Below, piece by piece: positions 61,779-64,000 of a stretch of DNA of 64,000 nucleotides. The notes beneath the pieces were generated by a model. It made no database searches. It had not been told where the DNA came from and saw nothing but the letters and a program-made list of their open reading frames with translations. The translations under genes and the position numbers were made by a program. Position 1 is the stretch's first letter. Each line of letters begins with the position of its first letter. Location of the stretch: the NCBI GenBank assembly GCA_000231825.2, contig JH720295.1, forward strand, positions 2,147,035-2,211,034. The letters run 5' to 3'. The DNA comes from Tetrahymena elliotti 4EA (Eukaryota > Ciliophora > Oligohymenophorea > Hymenostomatida > Tetrahymenidae).

Positions 61779-62660
61779 CGTTTATTTGTTTTATATCAAT
61801 AAAAATGAATCCTCTTATTTCTTTTCCATTCTAGATCTATCATTAATTTCAATATCTGCATCTAAATTTTATTAGCAGAATTCAAATTCCAAGCAAAAAA
61901 ACAAAACTTTGGATCATTAAAAAAAATCTAGTTTTTAAGGTCAGTTTTTTATTTGAATATATATATATATGTATAGTACCCTAGGGTACTGCCTTTTTCA
62001 AGGCTATACACTGAAATTTTAGACAATAGTTTTTCACCCTTAATATAAATGCGATATGAAAAAATTCATTAATAATTGAGAATTTACAGTAATTAAATGA
62101 TAAAATTATTTTTATTAGAAATTAAGAATAAGTAGCTGAGCTTAATACCAAAATTTCATCTATCAAACTTTCTCCTCTAATTCCCCCTTAATAAAGTCCA
62201 AAATGAAAACAATATAACTTGACTTTTATTTACTTGTTTTTTTTGGTGCAGATGCTGATGTATTAGAATAGTCAGCTCTAAAAATTATTATCTTTAAACC
62301 TTTCAAACTTTTAACCTGAGTTCATATTATTGAACAATTTTTGTAGAAAATTAAACATGCAATTAATATCAGTACATAGATCATTTTAATAATTTTTAAC
62401 TAGATTAAACCCCATTTATTTGTTTAATTAATATTGTAATAGTTTATTTTCCTTTTTTAAAATGTCAATCAAATTTTTATTAAGGAACAAGATATTTTTT
62501 TGGCGCTAAAAAGAATAAGATTTAATTTTTATAAGAATTTATTAGTAATCGTCAATCAGGTGCTTTTTAATAACAGATTTTGAGTTTTATATCAAAAATC
62601 AATTTGAATAATATAGTTAATATTTTTATTATAAAATAAAAATTAGAAGTTTTTTTAGCA
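61779..62660. other. Spacer between LRR paralogues 2 and 3
   Basis: The first part is the duplicated 3' flank. After a TA repeat (61958-61971) comes the GC-rich palindrome at 61975-61990 and then a less AT-rich patch to about 62040. The rest is AT-rich. No gene seen. Confidence 0.6.
61975..61990. repeat. Perfect 16-bp palindrome
   Basis: AGTACCCTAGGGTACT is its own reverse complement, half GC in a region that is about 80 percent AT. It directly follows a TATATATATATATG run. Confidence 0.95.
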
Positions 62661-64000
62661 ATGAATAATTTATCATACTAACTCTATATTAAGAATTTCT
62701 TAAATAATTATACTGTTAATTTTAACCTTTCAACGTAAAATGAAAAATAAAAGCTTTCTGAGCTAGAACAATAATTTTTGAATAATACTCATTTGCAAGT
62801 AGATGTTATGTTAGGTTAAGGAATAGGAAAGTTGGTTGATAAACCAAATTTGTTAGATGAATTTTATTATAGAATAAAGTAAAATTTGAGTAGCGTTATG
62901 AATTATATTAAGGACACTTATGGGTTAGGAACTATATCTGCTTTCACTTTCAATAATCAGGATTGCCTCTTAAATATAGAAGATACTATATTTTCTATAA
63001 TTAAAGATCTTAAATATCTTAATGATTTGAATATTTATTCAAGAAAAGAATTTTCGAGTTATTAATTTAATTAACTTCTTAGCTCTATCTGCAATGAACG
63101 ATAAAGTCTTGAAGAACTAACTTTTTAATTTAATGTTAAAGATGATTTAACAAATATTTAAATCCCTAATTAATTAAGTTATATCAAGAAATTATGTTTA
63201 ACAAATTTAAACTTGTAGAATCAACTTAGTGTCTTCTAAGTAGCTAAATAAATAAGCGAAGTAAAAATATAGCTAGATTCTAAATTAAAAATTAATAAAT
63301 TAATTGATGAGTTATTGATCAAGAAAAATTTTCTCTAAAAACTACAACTTGAAATAGATATTAATTAGTAAATAAAAGAAGAAAATTGTTTAAAATCTAT
63401 TGAGAGATTGCATGATTTAAGGTATCTTCATTTAAGAGCAGTAAATCTTAAAAATCAAGATATAGATATTTAGAAATTAAAGTACTTAGAAAGTTTAAGT
63501 CTTAATTTTTCTGATGCCATTGATTTTTTATCAAATAAATTTAACTTAAGTTAACTAACCTCATTAGAAATAGATATTGGATTATGTGATGCTAAATAAT
63601 TAAATTTAAAATAAATGAAAAATTTGAGAGTTTTAAATTTGAATTTCAAGCAAACTTAAGAGAAAGAAACAATAAAAACAATAAGCTGCTTAGAAAAATT
63701 TTCTGAAATTACAAATTAATTAAGCCAATTAAAATTAAATTTCAGTTAATCAAGATACTTTTAAATGAACATAATAAGTTCTAATGTGATTTAATGTATT
63801 GGATTGATATTTGAAAAATGCAATGAAAATACTTTTATAAACCTAATTACTCACGGATGTCTATTTAATACAGCTAAAAGATTTGAACTGTCTCTTCAAA
63901 TAATGAAAATAAAAAATTAAGAAAAATTTTAACTGAATGATTGTTGCATCTATGATTCTCTGAAGGGCAATTCAATAATTAGTTCATAGGATTTAAATGT
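62661..64000 (+). CDS. LRR-family paralogue 3 (3' partial)
   Basis: ATG at 62661. The frame is open to the window edge (446 codons and two bases). It is more diverged from paralogues 1 and 2 than they are from each other. The landmarks are kept: VDVMLGQGIGKLVDKP, LNIYSRKEFSSYQFNQLLSS, IQIPNQLSYIKKLCLTNLNL, LESLSLNFSDAIDFLS, LEKFSEITNQLSQLKLNFSQ and IFEKCNENTFINLITHGCLF. It therefore comes from an older duplication. The rest, including the D-rich loop expected near the C-terminus, lies beyond the window. Confidence 0.83.

Overview
ORGANISM AND CODE. The window is very AT-rich and eukaryotic. It reads sensibly only with the ciliate nuclear code, in which TAA and TAG encode Gln and TGA is the only stop. 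Introns are short, AT-rich and GT...AG. Together with Q/N-rich proteins and cilia-type families this points to an oligohymenophorean ciliate, most likely Tetrahymena or a close relative. Standard-code ORFs here are mostly fragments or antisense shadows, so genes were built by hand with TGA-only stops and phase-checked exon joins. I saw no tRNA, rRNA, transposase, CRISPR array or telomere tract.

REGION 1 (1-20.6 kb): a tandemly amplified cassette. Four copies (A-D) of an SLC35F6-like membrane transporter gene lie in the same orientation about 5-6 kb apart. Each transporter is followed by an antisense leucine-rich-repeat (LRR) gene or its 5' remnant. B, C and D are preceded by an antisense OXLD1-like (Oxidored-like) gene or its remnant. 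Only the cassette around copy D keeps intact neighbours: OXLD1-like at 15009-15428 and LRR at 19045-20580. The other neighbours have decayed, each with different lesions, while every transporter stayed open. A family of about 200-bp AT-rich repeats sits in each spacer. Copy C contains a 786-N assembly gap.

REGION 2 (20.9-29 kb): small single genes. These are a fragmentary minus-strand gene, a CFAP97-like Q/S-rich protein, a protein with a strong acidic run and an Asn-rich tail, a two-exon 128-aa protein, a small secreted protein and a weak 89-aa ORF.

REGION 3 (29.96-32.3 kb): gene-free DNA with nine diverged copies of a core of about 110 bp. The core holds a nested inverted repeat. This is the least explained structure in the window.

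REGION 4 (33-46.8 kb): a seven-exon coiled-coil gene (minus), a 1149-codon polyglutamine/Asn-rich ORF with a compact C-terminal domain, a three-exon Asn-rich gene, a three-exon 95-aa gene, and PIG-P (GPI-anchor synthesis, minus).

REGION 5 (48.4-55.8 kb): a ten-exon, 1539-aa protein with an N-terminal ASH/MSP-like domain and long coiled coils, probably centriolar or ciliary.

REGION 6 (56.8-64 kb): three tandem paralogues of a ciliate LRR family. The first carries a one-base deletion that the TGA-only code hides inside a long open frame, the second is intact, and the third runs off the right edge.
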